Assembly (NCBI RefSeq): GCF_002878395.1
Contig: NC_061114.1
Location: 164,849,100-164,913,099, forward strand
Length of the DNA: 64,000 nucleotides
Direction of reading: 5' to 3'
Origin: Capsicum annuum
Lineage: Eukaryota > Streptophyta > Magnoliopsida > Solanales > Solanaceae
The position numbers and the translations under genes are program-made. The notes beneath the pieces are model-generated. The model ran no database searches, was not told where the DNA came from, and saw nothing but the letters and a program-made list of their open reading frames with translations. Below, piece after piece: positions 1-11,999 of the stretch. Every line of letters begins with the position of its first letter. The stretch's first letter is position 1.

Positions 1-1419
1 TCTATTATCATTTTCATCTGATATTTAGTGAGATCCATCTGTCTCTGGAGCCAGTCTATGTTTAGTATATTTGATTATATGTGCAGTTCGATCTCTAATT
101 GGATATGTCACTCCCTATTCTAACTAGTCACTTATAGTATAGCTTGTTAAACTAACTAGAGGCTTCATAGACATCATGTAGTATTGTATTGTATAGTTTT
201 GTTAATACAAACCCCCCTCGTGTATGTATATATCTTATGATGGGTATCTTGCTTGTTATTGTCCCACAATCTTGCATATGTCACCTAGTGCTAGTAAAGT
301 AAGTGTATATGGCTCTTATCCGTCATCATCATTTTAGGGTGTGACATATAGATACGATTAGTGGCCTATGGATATGGTTATTAATATAAGTCCCGGATAT
401 GCTTAGAGATATGACTTATGAATATTAATATTGATATGAATTTTGTTTATGCTTAACAATATTGCTTATGAATATTAGTATCGATATGGTCTCCTAATAT
501 GGCTTATAGACATGATTATGGATAAGACCCACAATTTTAGTTTCTCGTCCGATTGATAATTACAAGTAAAGAGATGGTCTACAGTTATGAATTATTGGTA
601 TAATCCATTGGGTGTGGATTATTAAAATTGCTCACTATGGCTCATTGATGTAGTTTATAATTATGAATTGCAATTCATGTACGTCAATTACCGATGAAAT
701 TAATGACATAAGTTTTGATTCAAGTCCGACAATTATCGATCAAATTGATGACATAAATTTTGGTTCAAGTCTAACAAAATTGATGATAATAATGATAATG
801 CTTTCCAGTTTTGATTTGAGTCTGGCATTAAGAATTGTTCATGATTAATACGGAGTGGATAGTTCCTTGGTTATGGCATAGAAGTTGGTAACCTTTGGTT
901 ATTCCAAAGTTATTCTCCTTGATTATATACTCCAGGCTTTTAAGGGCCTATGTTAGATTATTTACTTTTCTGCACTTATTGACTTATGGGGCCCAATCTT
1001 GTAGTTATAATGGTATGATCCTTATGTTGTTATCTTGTACACATTTGCTTGTTTATGTATGATTGTTATGTTATTATTTTGGCTCTATTTATTTATGTAT
1101 GTACAATGGTGTTAGAGGTTACTTCCAACTATTCCCTCTTACCTTAACTTAGCTTATGTTATTTTGTATCTTATCATATTTATATCATGATTTAGCTTAG
1201 CCAGCCGACGATGCCTATTGAATACTCGTGGTTTTGGTACTCATACTATACTTCTATACCTTTTTGGTGCAGATCTGAGTACTAATCGCTATCGTTGATT
1301 CGCTGATTGTACAGAGTTTATTATTAAGATTGGGAGAGCTCTTGGAGTCATAGTTGCCATTTTTTCACCTGATAATCTATATCTAGTCTTTTGTTTTGAG
1401 AAAAATTGTATTGATTATT
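1..1419. repeat. Degenerate LTR-like sequence, no gene
   Basis: No open frame of note. The stretch 860-1330 reads like the 3' half of a Solanaceae gypsy LTR: it has 'actcgtggttttggtactcatac' type wording split around 1227-1250 and 'ctttttggtgcagatctgagt' type wording at about 1260-1280, both familiar from Tekay/Del-type LTRs. 350-850 is rich in TATGG/ATTATG simple runs. Boundaries and family are not resolved. Confidence 0.35.
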
Positions 1420-1757
1420 TGTATTACCCCAAGAATCCCAACCGATAGTAGAACCACGCTTAAAGCTTATAAGAAATAAATCTTAGTGATTTGGTAGTTT
1501 TATGATGAAGTTTGATGTATATAAATACCTTAAATACGTCAAAAATGATGGTTGGAGTGACGGTCAGTCACCAGAATGACGGTTCATCACTCAGACCATC
1601 AATTTTGTCTAAAACAGCGTTGAAACACCATTTTAAAGGGATTTTGGGGTCTTTTTTCACCCTATTTAACACCCAATCATGTCAAATCAAAGCACATAAT
1701 TGTTCATTCATCCATAACATCAAAATTAGGGTATCTTTCCTGATCAAAACTCAAAAT
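1420..1757 (+). repeat. Truncated first LTR copy (Ty3/gypsy, Tekay/Del-like)
   Basis: This segment is a direct repeat of the start of the LTR at 2257. Both begin with TG followed by TACCCCAAGAATCCC and share the stretch running to the GACGGT...CACTCAGACC motif and the 'ttttttcaccctatttaacacccaat' region. Compared with the second copy it lacks about 320 bp (equivalent to 2376-2697) and stops after about 340 bp. It is best read as the 5' LTR of an element that has lost most of its body. Confidence 0.7.
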
Positions 1758-2256
1758 TAGTTTCAGCTCTTTGAGATTCAGTTATGATCCAGCCCATAGA
1801 TGCCCCGTGATCGCCCCAGTATATCATTAAAGTAAGCATTCTTAGAGGGGCATAGAGTCCCAAGGGGGAGATACCCTATAACTCCTCGATGTTTTCCATT
1901 CCTTAAACCCATTCAGTTTCATGCTCAGATCCTCATTACAAGCTTTGCATCAGATATCATTGCATAGTCAGTCATGCTTTCAAGAGTCAGTTCAGTCAGA
2001 CATTCATGCATTAGATATGCATTTTCAGTAGAAGAAGCTCAGCTTATTAGAAATTTCAGAAAAGCCTTCGTGGAAATAACTCATTCACGCATCCATGCAT
2101 CAGATATGCATGTTCAGTATAAGATCTCAGAATATCAGTAGTTCCAGTCATATAGTCATGTTTCAGATGCTCATATCCATTAATTAAATTTATCCTGCTA
2201 GTATTCTCAGCCTAACCAACCTCATTCGAGGACGAATGTTCCCAAGGGGGAGATAT
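1758..2256 (+). mobile_element. 3' internal remnant and polypurine tract of the gypsy element
   Basis: The segment ends with a C-terminal coding-like stretch (cattcgaggacgaatg) and a purine tract, AAGGGGGAGAT at 2244-2254, immediately before the LTR. That is the usual 3' end of plant Tekay-type polyproteins. The preceding 450 bp repeat 'catgcatcagatatgcat' (1947-2110), also typical of this zone. No gag-pol remains between the two LTR copies, so this is a deletion derivative on the plus strand. Confidence 0.65.
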
Positions 2257-5200
2257 TGAAATACCCCAAGAATCCCCACCGATAGTAGAACCATGCTTCA
2301 AGCTCATAAGAAATAAATCATAGTGATTTGGTAGTTTTATGATCAAGTTTGATGTATATTAATGCCTTAAATACATCCTATCTATTAGACAAATCAAAAC
2401 ATCCCTTACCGATTGAATTCTTAAGAAGGATTTTGGTATAGTCAAATTCAAATGAGCATATCATTTGTTATACTACAAATTTTTGAGCTCATAAATGACC
2501 AACAGATATATAATTGAATTAACTTTCCAACAATACCAATTTTGCCTAAATCCAGAATTGCAGTAAAAAGTTATGGCTGTTTTACTGAGACTGGTCCGAG
2601 CTGCCCAGGAGCGATGGGCAAGCTGACGGACCGTCAAGTCAATGATAGACCATCACTTTAGCCATCGTAACTGAAGTAGTAAGGCTATTTTATGGCCCAA
2701 AAATGACGGTTGGAGTGATGGTAAGTCATCAGAGTGACGGTCCGTCACTCAGACCGTCAGTTTTGTCTGAAACGGCATTGAAACACCATTTTAAAGGGAT
2801 TGTTGGGTCTTTTTTCACCCTATTTAACACCCAATAACGTCAAATCAAAGAAAATAACTCCTCATTCATCTATAACATCAAAAATAGGGTTTATTTCAAG
2901 ATCAAATCCCAAGAAAAAGATTCAAATCCTTTTTCAAGAAACTAAGAAATTCAAGTTCTTCAAGTTCAAGAACCATCAAGAAAACATCAAGATCTGTGTT
3001 TCTCAATCCAAGAACGTTCAAGATTATAATTTTGTGAGATTTTCATGATTTATGTGAATCAAAGTTCCTGTTCATGTTATTGTTGAGTTGTAATTCATGA
3101 TTTTGAATATAAGTTGCAAGTCTTGATCTAGATATGGGTTGAATTAAATCATGTCCGTATTAAATCCCTAAATTTTGTAAGTTGGTTGGTGTAATCATGA
3201 TTTTTTGGTGTAGTATTTGTTGTATAACTAAAGCATGCTCCCCACATGTTTGAAAAAATGCTTATGAGAATGAAATAGAGTCAATATAGCATGGTTAGCA
3301 AGAAATCTCCAATTATGTATAAGTTCATGTAAGCCAAGTGTTTGTTGAAAAGCCTTATTGAATGATTTATGATATGTTGTATGCATTCCCATTCACGTGT
3401 ATTCCTTATTGAGTGAACTTTGAGATATTGATATGCACTTCCTATACCATTACATGTTCATGATATTCAAGTGATTGGCGAGATGTCGCATTTATTATGT
3501 TGTGGATGATAGCCTATTATCGTGTCATATACGAGTTGTCCTATTTTATGATATTTATGTTATCGAGTCCTAGGGGTATTTAATACCCAAAATTTAGATG
3601 CTTGTCTAGAGTTGAGTCAGTCTCAAGATAATCTCAGTTGTGCTATGCTCAGTAGAATTCAAATGGCTATAGAACTTATGGAAATTCAGTGATATCAGTA
3701 ATATCAGTATAAGTGCAATACAGTCCAGTATCAGTCTAATCCGACTTAGTATTCAGTTCTGACTCAACAGTATTCAGAGGTAATCAGTATTCAGTAGTAC
3801 TTAGTAGTATTTAGTATTCAACTCAGACTTTAGTGAGACTCAGTAGGCTAACAAGAATTCAATAGCATTTAGCCAGATAGTAAAATCAAAGTGGCATTTT
3901 ATCAGATAACGGAACCAAGTGAACTCAGTCAGATCAATCAAGAAATATGAACATTAATAGATTCAGCTCAGTCTAAGTTTAGTTAAGAACCAGTTTAGAG
4001 TCCTTTAGTTGGGAGTAGGAACTAGCACCGAGTGAGTGCAGGGATGACGGCTTCCCCGTTAGAGAGGTAGAGTCGTTAGTAACAATTCTTGAACTCCAGA
4101 ACTATGTAGCCAGCACAGGACTAGGAGTCACCCATTATATTAAGGCTTGACTATCACATAGCCTTAGGTTTGACTTTCTATTTAGGGTCACCCGTTTGAG
4201 AGGCTTAACCACAGTAGAGGTATTTACCTATGGCACGGTATTGACACCTTTCCAGCTGGGGTTACAGGTTGGACCCTACCAGTTCAGATTCAGGGCATGT
4301 CGGTTAAGTGAGAACTCCCACAGTTGCAGTTTCAGTATCAGTCTTCAGAGTAGAACTCAGAAATTAGGACTGTCAGATACAGTCTCTATCTCAGTATGAA
4401 ATTCAGATAGTTCTATAGATTTTTGGACCACCCGCTAGATAGGCCTAGTCTCAGTCTCAGGTTCAGTTGATTATTCTTGTTATCAAATTTATAGATCTTC
4501 CGCTAGATAGGTCTGATCTCAAACATAATCATTTGTTATCATTGATAGTAGATTTAGGGATCATTCGTTAGAGATGTTTGATCTCAGATTTAGTCAGTCA
4601 ATTGTAGCAAGCTCAAAACTCAGTTATTGATATGAGTAGATTCAGTTAATCAGCTTCAGTATCATCAGTTTCTGAGATCACTCGCTAGATAGGACTGATC
4701 TCAACTTCAGTACTCAATTATCAATATCAAAAGTTTTAGTTGTTCAGTATCTCAGTATTAGTAGTGAGTTCATACGTCAGTAAAGCAATACCCAAGTTTC
4801 AATATTCAGAGTCACGATGATTTTAGTTATGATTTGTGTATTCATGTATATATTCTCATTCAGTACTCTCATGATTATTCAGTTAAGTACTTGTTCATGC
4901 ATAAGCCCTTGCATTTAGCCTTACCTTATCGTGCACACTAGTATATTCAAAATACTGATGCAAACTTTCCTGCGCTATGGTGTCTTATACCATTGGTTCA
5001 GATATACGGGATCCAGAGAACCCATAGTCGTCCAGACTCAGTCAGCAGCACTAGACGTAGCAGTAAGTCCTCTTCATTTGAGGAAGATCTGTATGTTATT
5101 GTTGCATTAGATTTAATTTATTTTCAGCAAATGGAGTTAGTTGGGGACATGTCCCATCAACTTCACAGTTTAGATAGTTTGAGGCTTTTCGAACAGATGT

Positions 5201-5648
5201 ATCAGTATTTAGTTTTTAGTTTGGAGTATTTTAGATGTTTTGAACCTTATGGAAAGATTTCGCTAGTTTTTTATATTTATTTTAGTATATTATGCGGTGC
5301 TCAGTTACAGGTACCAGCAGAGGGTTAGCTTGTGGTCCTTCGAGATCATGAGTACCGTGTAATGACTAGGGGGTAGTCTCGGGTCATTACATTATTCTAT
5401 AACTTTTGATGTGTTGTAGTAGCTCATGTACTGACTCTACCAGGTCGTGGAATGGCTTTCTATGTTATGGCTACCTTTTGGACTAGTTCTGTAGTCTTCC
5501 TTATTTATTAGTTGTATTGTTTATTTTACCCTTTTTGGGACATTTTCCACCAAGTTAGCCCACTTTAAATAGCTTTGGAGTACGGTTCAACTTACCTACT
5601 AGCGGGATAGAGTAGGTGCCATCATGACTCATCAATCGGATCGTGACA
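2257..5648 (+). repeat. Long LTR of a Ty3/gypsy (Tekay/Del-like) element
   Basis: It starts TGAAATACCCC directly after a polypurine tract and ends GGATCGTGACA, giving TG...CA ends and a length near 3.4 kb. Near the end, 'ggtgccatcatgac' and 'ggatcgtgaca' match the common 3' end of Solanaceae Tekay-type LTRs. Inside are the GACGGTCCGTCACTC motif (about 2738-2752), a CAGTATTCAGT-rich stretch (3640-4000), and a divergent tandem repeat (4150-4720). The next bases, TTGGTAT at 5649, resemble the start of an initiator-Met primer site but the match stops there. The short open frames inside are not conserved proteins. Confidence 0.7.
4150..4720 (+). repeat. Divergent tandem repeats inside the LTR
   Basis: Five loosely spaced copies of 'cc(c)gctagataggcctgatctcag' appear at about 4190, 4430, 4498, 4565 and 4680, separated by CAGT-rich spacers. 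They lie within the LTR and have no coding potential. Confidence 0.6.
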
Positions 5649-5832
5649 TTGGTATAGTTAAGTTTTGCTATGGATTGTAATTAATTGAAACTTAGACTAA
5701 GTAGATTAATTAGATGCTTATGTTTGCTAAGCCCTATAATTTTTCCTTAACTAAATGATTGTGTGTTCACTAAGAGTGTTCAAAGGGTTGCATCTCAATG
5801 GGTGTGATACAAACTATCTATCCTAGCATAAG
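5649..5832. other. Spacer between LTR and hAT element
   Basis: AT-rich sequence of about 180 bp between the LTR end and the first hAT-like bases. Apart from the partial primer-site resemblance at its first seven bases nothing is recognisable. Confidence 0.4.
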
Positions 5833-6725
5833 AAGGGTGGAGCTACACCCAACGAAGGATGGTCAGATAAACACCCTTCTTTGAAAATTTTATATAAATT
5901 AAAAAAAAATTAATATATATTTTTTGTTGAACAACCTTGACACAAATGAGAAGGTATCCCAGCAGCTAAGGGTGTTTAGAGCTTTCTTAATCTCACATGT
6001 TCAAACTTGACTTATATGTTACTATTTTTCTTTTTACACAAAAAAAAAACTCTACGTTGTTGTATAAAAAAACAAATATTCTCAATTTTAAAAAAAAAAG
6101 GTTTTGTATAAAAAACAAGAACCAAATTGAAATTACAAAATTTCTTTTGACTTTGTCTTTTTATATTTATAAAAGTGATACTTTTAAAAATTAAAACAAT
6201 AATACTCCACTAAATAAAAACTAATTCAATTAGTCAAATATTCAATTTTAGGTTTGTCTCTTTAATTTTTCTTTTTCTCCATCGTATTCTCGTCTCTCGT
6301 CTCTTGATTGAAAACTGAAGCAAAAATCCCTATCCCTTCTTCGCTTCACTCTGTCATTCTACCCTTTCAAAATTTGATCATTGTCAATAACTACTTGTTG
6401 CTCGCTGACCTCAACTGCTACTGAAGTTGGAAAAGGCATTCTTTGATATTCCAAAACTCTTTGTTACTAATTTTCTTTGTCTTGTTTTGATATTTTTGCG
6501 TCCAGATAATTTATCTTTTGCCTAATGAACTAAATTATTCATCAAGTGTTAAAATATGTGTATATTAGTATATTTAGCTAATTTAGTGTATTGTATGATT
6601 GAGTTTTAATGAGTGTGATATTGACTATTATTTTAGATTGGGGGTTTCACTGAGCTTGGAGAAATATCTTCGTAAAGTACCAAAAATAAGTTCGGGGTAT
6701 CCAAATCAAAATCAAGTACATTGAG

Positions 6726-8998
6726 ATGAAAATGTCGCCCAAACATAATATACCATCTCACTCTTCTACGAGATAAGAATTTAATGTAAATGATCAAAAG
6801 GCTGACCTGGCTGAAAGACCTTCAATTTTGAGTTATTCTTTGAATATTCGTGATGAGATAAAGAGGGCATATATTAAAAAATATCCTTGTCAACCTCAGA
6901 CTCACCAGTTTTCTCGAACTTACTTTTCTGGAATAGCATATTACTTTTACAAGGTTCAATGAATATGTCAATTAGTTGGAATATCATGTAAGTTCATATG
7001 CGGCTGATTGTTTGTCATGTTATTTTCTTTAAGGATAAAGCATTCATCAATTTGGTGGTAATTTTTTTTCGACTAAAGGATTTAGAAATTGGCATAAAAA
7101 GGACAGCTTTGATACACATGTTGGTCTATAGAACAGTATTCGTAATCAGTGCAAAAAAAAAGTAAAGATCTAATGTGAGAACGACGGTCCATTCAGGCTG
7201 CTTTTTTCAAGATGGATGATAAAGGTAAGTGTGAATATAGAATTTAGTTGATTGCTTAGATTAATGCGGTGAGACTTCTCTTGGATCAAGATTTGACACT
7301 CTACAGTCTTGATGAGAGTGAATCATCATTGAACAAGGGTAATTTTCTTGAAGTTCTTTCCCTATATGCTACTAGATGTGGCAAAATTAAATCTTATGTG
7401 CTAGAAAAAAATTCCAAAAATAATAAAATAACTTCTTATATTCAGAAAGATATTGTGATTGCATGTAAGATTGCAACAATTAAGGTATAATAGAGGATTT
7501 AAATGGTAACTACTTTGCTCTAATGGTAGATAAATCTAGAGATGTATCATGCAAAAAGCAAATGGTTGTTTATTTATGATATGTTGATAAGAATAAATTT
7601 GTGATAGAAGCATTTATTGGACTTGTTCATGTTAAAGATGCGAGTGCTCTATCTTTCAAGAAAGCGGTTGTGGATGTACTTACTCACCATTGTTTGACTT
7701 TATCTTATGTATGTGAATAATCATATGATAGGGAAAGTAATGTGAAAGGTGTTTTAGGTGATGTGCAAGGTGATCTAGGTGGTCTTAAAACCTTAATTAG
7801 ACAAGAAAGTAGATCATATTATTCGATTCATTATTTTTCCCATCAACTTCAATTGACTCTTGTCGCGATTTTTAAAAAGTGTGTTCAAGTGGGAGAACTT
7901 GTGTTCTTGGTGTCAAATAGTTTTAATATGTTGGGAGCTTCTCTTAAATGTTTAAATGAATTTCAAGAATCTCAAAAACAAAAACACTGAGAGGCATTAG
8001 ATATGGGTAACTAGAAATGGGTAGAGGCCTGAATCAAGAACTCGGTCTTATTAAAGCCGGTTATACTAGTTGGGGATCTCATTACAAGTCATTTGAAAAT
8101 TTTATTAGTAACTTTGCCTCTGTTTTTGATGTACTTGATTCTCTTGTTGAAATAAAAATACTTTGGATGAAAAAGCTAGTGCATTCGAATTTCTCAAAAG
8201 TTGTCAAATATTTGAGATGTTCTTTTTGTTGCATTTGATGACTGATATTCTAGGAATCACAAATTATTTTAATGTGTTATTACATAATAAAAAATAGAAT
8301 ACTTCAATTGCCACGATTCTTATGAAGGTGGCAAAGAAAAGATTGCATGCTTAAAAAGCTAATATATGGGATCCTCTCTGGAAAAATATTGGATGAGATT
8401 CACTGAAAGAAAAGGTGGATATGTTTTGTATCAAGAATATGATTCCATTACCTAATTATGATGATCCATAAGCTAACTCTAAGAGATCACCATGTAAAGT
8501 AGTTAATTTTACTACTTTGCACCATTACCGTGTGAATGTATTTTATAAAAATATTGATTGGCAGCTACAAGAACTTAATATTTATTTCAATGAGGTGACG
8601 ACTAATTTTCTTAATGGAGTTTCTAGCTTGAATCCAATTGATTCATTTTATATCTTTGACATAAGAAGATAGTGAGTGTGACTGAATTATATCATAATGA
8701 CTTTGATGAATTCAAATTGAGTTCCCTCAACTTGTTAATTACATTATTGATGTTTGTGATATTGATAAAAGGTTCTCCAATTTATGTAGATTTGAGGAAC
8801 TTTCAAGAAAGTTAGTTGAAACAAAGAAGCATTTAAACTATTCTCTTGTATTCCTATTGGTGAAATTTTCTTTGTTTCTACTTGTTGCCATTGTAATAGT
8901 TGAAAGAGCTTTTATGGCAATGAAGTTTATCAAAAATGAATTGCAGAATCGAATTGATTATGAATTTGTATATGATTGCTTAGTGTCTATTGTGAAAT
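6726..8998 (+). pseudogene. hAT transposase pseudogene, DUF4371 / zinc-finger MYM-type 1-like
   Basis: This is a cut-and-paste transposase (nuclear; binds hAT ends) of the plant group often annotated as 'TTF-type zinc finger protein with HAT dimerisation domain'. The N-terminal zinc-finger zone (6860-7080) reads IRDEIKRAYIKKYPCQPQTH, later NFFSTKGFRNWHKKDSFDTH. DUF4371 follows (7270-8010), with VLSLYATRCGKIKSYVLEKN and GGLKTLIRQESRSYYSIHYF. The RNase-H-like middle (8020-8640) has NQELGLIKAGYT.WGSHYKS. The hAT dimerisation region (8800-8998) has VERAFMAMKFIKNELQNRI. At least ten in-frame stops and several frameshifts make it non-functional. Start chosen at the ATG before MSPKHN. The frame is cut off after codons for IVK at 8998-9016 by the Ogre insertion and resumes at 24313. 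Confidence 0.88.
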
Positions 8999-10214
8999 AA
9001 AGATATTTTAAAATATTGTCACTTCCTTTTTTACCAAAAAAGGAAAAATTGATTTTATAATTTGAAAAGGATTTTATTATTAAGTGACAAAAAAAATAAT
9101 TTGTTCCAAAAATAACTTTTAACAATCAAAATTCAGAGTCTCCACTTGGCTTAATCTGGTGTACGAAGTCACCTTTAGAAATCCTCTTTCAAAATGATTT
9201 TTTGATTACTAATTCACGAATAGAGATTTTGATTGAGGAATTCTGTTGACCGAGGGGAAGGTGTTAGGTACCCCTTGGTCCCGTGATTCGACCACGGTTG
9301 CTTCATGGAGTATATAGGCTAGTACGACACTATGAAATCCATAAATCAAATAAAAAACACAATGCACAAAAATAAAGAATCAAACAGTCAAAACTCCAAA
9401 ATAATGTCTAGTCCAATTTATTACAAATCAAAATAAAAATGCTGAAATAAAACCTAAACTATCCTAATTCGCCTAGCTATGCTTTACCAGATGCCTCGGT
9501 CCTTGATCATGAGCCTCCTTTGCATACATGATACTTTGGGGCATTCCTCGATGAATAAGTACAATGTTACCTCAGGCCATTCCCCGACGAATGAATACAC
9601 TTGATGAACTGCAATAAAAGTGGAGAAATCACTCAATACAGACATTTACACATTCGATGATATAGAATCATATGAGTTACCTACCCCAAAACCTAAAATT
9701 TGTCAATCAATTTTGACCTAAAACATGATACTATCGAGTTCGATAACATTAACATCCATTTCAAATCCAACAATGGTTGATGAACCAAAACACAACAATA
9801 TTCACTTTATCAACTTTTCAATTTTTGTCCCAACTTATTCCTAATTGATTTTAGATCATTCAATTATTCAATTCAAATAATCAATATTAACAATCTCCTC
9901 CAATGGTCTAAACATATCAAAATCAAAGAAAGTTCACACACCATGAGTTTACCACACAAAGTATCACACCATTAATATTAACTAAGAGTGAGAAAGAGAA
10001 ATGGACCTCAATAGAAGCTTTTATTGTGCCAAATTATGCAACTATAAGATGGGTCCGGATACAAAAACCTCAACTCGATCCACAATCCAAACAAACCAGC
10101 CTCGAACAACCTCAATAAGAGCCGCCAGATCGATAATTCGACCTCAAACTTTGTTTTGACCGAACCCAAATATTTTTTTTCTTCCAATGTGTTTTGGCGC
10201 TGGACTGGTTGCTA

Positions 10215-10528
10215 ACACTTGAGTGGCAAAGGAAAGCGAGACCTTACCTTTTTTCCAGGCCTGTTCAAATATACGGTTCCCGTAGAAGATCAAGTTGGTG
10301 AGCCGTGTGATGGAAAACCTTCCCGCATAGTTGAGAGAGCACTGAATTAGATTATGAGGTTTACCACCACATCATTGCATACAAGGGGAGCTCACTCGAT
10401 TCGCAAATTGGTCCGACTCATAATTCACTTATGACCCCTTGTTCGATAGCCTGACCATAGTGACGTTAATTATGGTGACATTCATAAGTAACTTGGATAT
10501 CTTTATTCTATTTCATATATGTCTGAGG
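10215..10528 (+). other. Foreign insert in the LTR: mitochondrial-type group II intron fragment (candidate)
   Basis: The 5' LTR reads straight from 'ggttgcta' to 'attccagtgagg' with a few filler bases; here 314 bp intervene. The insert has higher GC than its surroundings. At 10300-10334 it contains GAGCCGTGTGATGG followed by AAAA, CCTTCCCGCA and TAGTTGAGAG. This closely resembles domain V of plant mitochondrial group II introns, which starts with GAGCCGTGTGATGG and pairs with a CCCGCACGGTTC-type 3' arm. The arm is decayed here (CGG to TAG). The sequence either side could be intron and exon of a mitochondrial gene, but I cannot name the gene. The alternative is chance resemblance. Confidence 0.5.
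10300..10334 (+). ncRNA. Group II intron domain V-like hairpin (relic)
   Basis: The 5' arm GAGCCGTGTGATGG includes the AGC catalytic triad position; the tetraloop is AAAA-like and the 3' arm is CCTTCCCGCATAGTT. Two changed bases in the 3' arm would weaken pairing. It is a fossil with no intact intron around it. Confidence 0.45.
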
Positions 10529-11122
10529 ATTCCAGTGAGGTCGATAGAATTAGGACAATTATTATTTTATGGCAAAAATTAAAATGAAAAGACGGGTCTC
10601 GCCGGATTTTGTGGTGGTTATTGTTATTTCAGCATTTTATAGAGTGGGGTGGAGCTGATGGCTTCAATGAAGCTTCGGCGAGCTCAGAAGGAACAAAAAA
10701 TGGAGAACTAGATCAAATTTTGAGCATCAGTGCCATTTTTTCAATTAAAAATTATCAGAATAGTCAGCCTCCGCCTGTTTTCTCTCTCGCCTTTTCACTA
10801 TCTCTCTTTCCAGTCTCTCTCACTCCGTTTACTTTTCTAAATAATTATCTCATTGTGTTCTCTCTATTTATACTCTTAATTTTATCAATTTTCTTCTCTA
10901 TTTCCTCTCTCTTTTTCTCTCCATTTCTCCATAGTTTTTCTCTTCCGATCTAATCTCTGACGTGGTGCGTCAATGGGGACATAGGAGTTACCGGTACCAG
11001 CTTTTTAACGGTGAAAATAAGTGAGACTTTTTTTTATTTTGGTCTATCAAAGTGTGTGTATTTTGTGGTGTGTGTGTATGTATATCTCTCTTTCTAGAAA
11101 AATAGAGCCTTCTATTTCAGGG

Positions 11123-11466
11123 TTAAACAGAAAAGAGGGACTATACCGAGTTGGAGAGTTGAGTGAGGCCCTATCGAGGTTCTGATCCGCGGATCTAGCA
11201 TTACATTAAAAATAAAAATTATAAGTTAAAAAGATAACTAAAACTACAAAAGTCCTATCTATGCAGCTTCTCTTGACTCTTGACTTGCGTCTTCAATGCT
11301 TTCAAAAGTGGTAGATGGTCTGATCTTTTTTGAGTTGAACTTTGAGAATAGATTCTTTATCCATACAAAATTTGATGTTGGAGATGAACTCAAAAATTGA
11401 CCATGTTCTATTGGTGGTACTTCCGAATGTAACCGTGAATTTGAAAATCTTTGCCCTATTCTGCAG
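11123..11466. other. Ogre 3' non-coding sequence
   Basis: AT-rich sequence between the broken LTR and the first tandem repeats. It includes 'ctctactt'-poor mixed sequence with no open frame. It is presumed part of the Ogre 3' untranslated zone. Confidence 0.4.
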
Positions 11467-11780
11467 ATGGGCTCCTAACTTATAATTTCTTCACCTTGTT
11501 GCTTGGCATTCAATTTTCTCCCCCTGTTCTCCAGGTGGGCTCCTGACTTGCTATTTTTTTAATCTATTGACCTTTAATTTCGTCACCTTGTTTCTTGACT
11601 TTCAATTTCTTCACCTTGTTGCTTGATTTTTCAATTTCTTCACCTTGTTGCTTGACTTTTCAATTTCCTCATCCTGTTGCTTGACTTTTCAATTTTTTCA
11701 CCCTGTTCTTCAGGCGGGCTCTTGAATTGTTATTTATTCAATATGTTGACTTTTATTTCATCCAGGAAGGCTCCTAAAAT
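11467..11780 (-). repeat. Short tandem repeat (28-bp type) in the Ogre 3' zone
   Basis: Repeated 'tcaatttcttcaccttgttgc' units with 'ttgacttt' spacers occur at about 11495, 11578, 11602, 11634 and 11664. They alternate with 'ctccaggtgggctcctgacttg' type units at about 11468, 11533 and 11710. Confidence 0.75.
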
Positions 11781-11999
11781 CACATCAAAACTAACAATAA
11801 AACTATCCCAAACAAAGGTTATGATAAAGAAAGATCTCCCTTTTTCAAAAATAAAGTCTCATTTTTCTAAAAGATCCTAAAATGAGTTTCCAATAACATG
11901 AATTAAATTTTTTTGCCCCATTTTATCATCAGAAAACTTTTGTGGGTGTCAAACCCAATCACAATTACCTACAAAATGCATAATGCAAAGGTGACTCAA

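Larger units (their letters stand above)
9017..11122 (-). repeat. 3' LTR of the Ogre/Tat element (U3 start missing)
   Basis: It is collinear with 22268-24040 from the TGTCAC end through the 'gttgaccgagg..aaggtgttagg' block (about 9246-9270), the ctcgatccacaatcc block (10074) and the 'gatctaatctctgacgtggtgc' block (about 10948). Similarity stops near 11122, so about 270 bp of the LTR's U3 start, present at 24040-24312, is absent. It differs from the 5' LTR by a roughly 310-bp foreign segment at 10215-10528. Confidence 0.8.

Noticed and set aside
10609..10953. Plus-strand 114-codon hydrophobic frame as a membrane protein gene
   Set aside because: It lies wholly within the Ogre 3' LTR; the same stretch in the 5' LTR (23570-23900) is not open, so the frame is not conserved.
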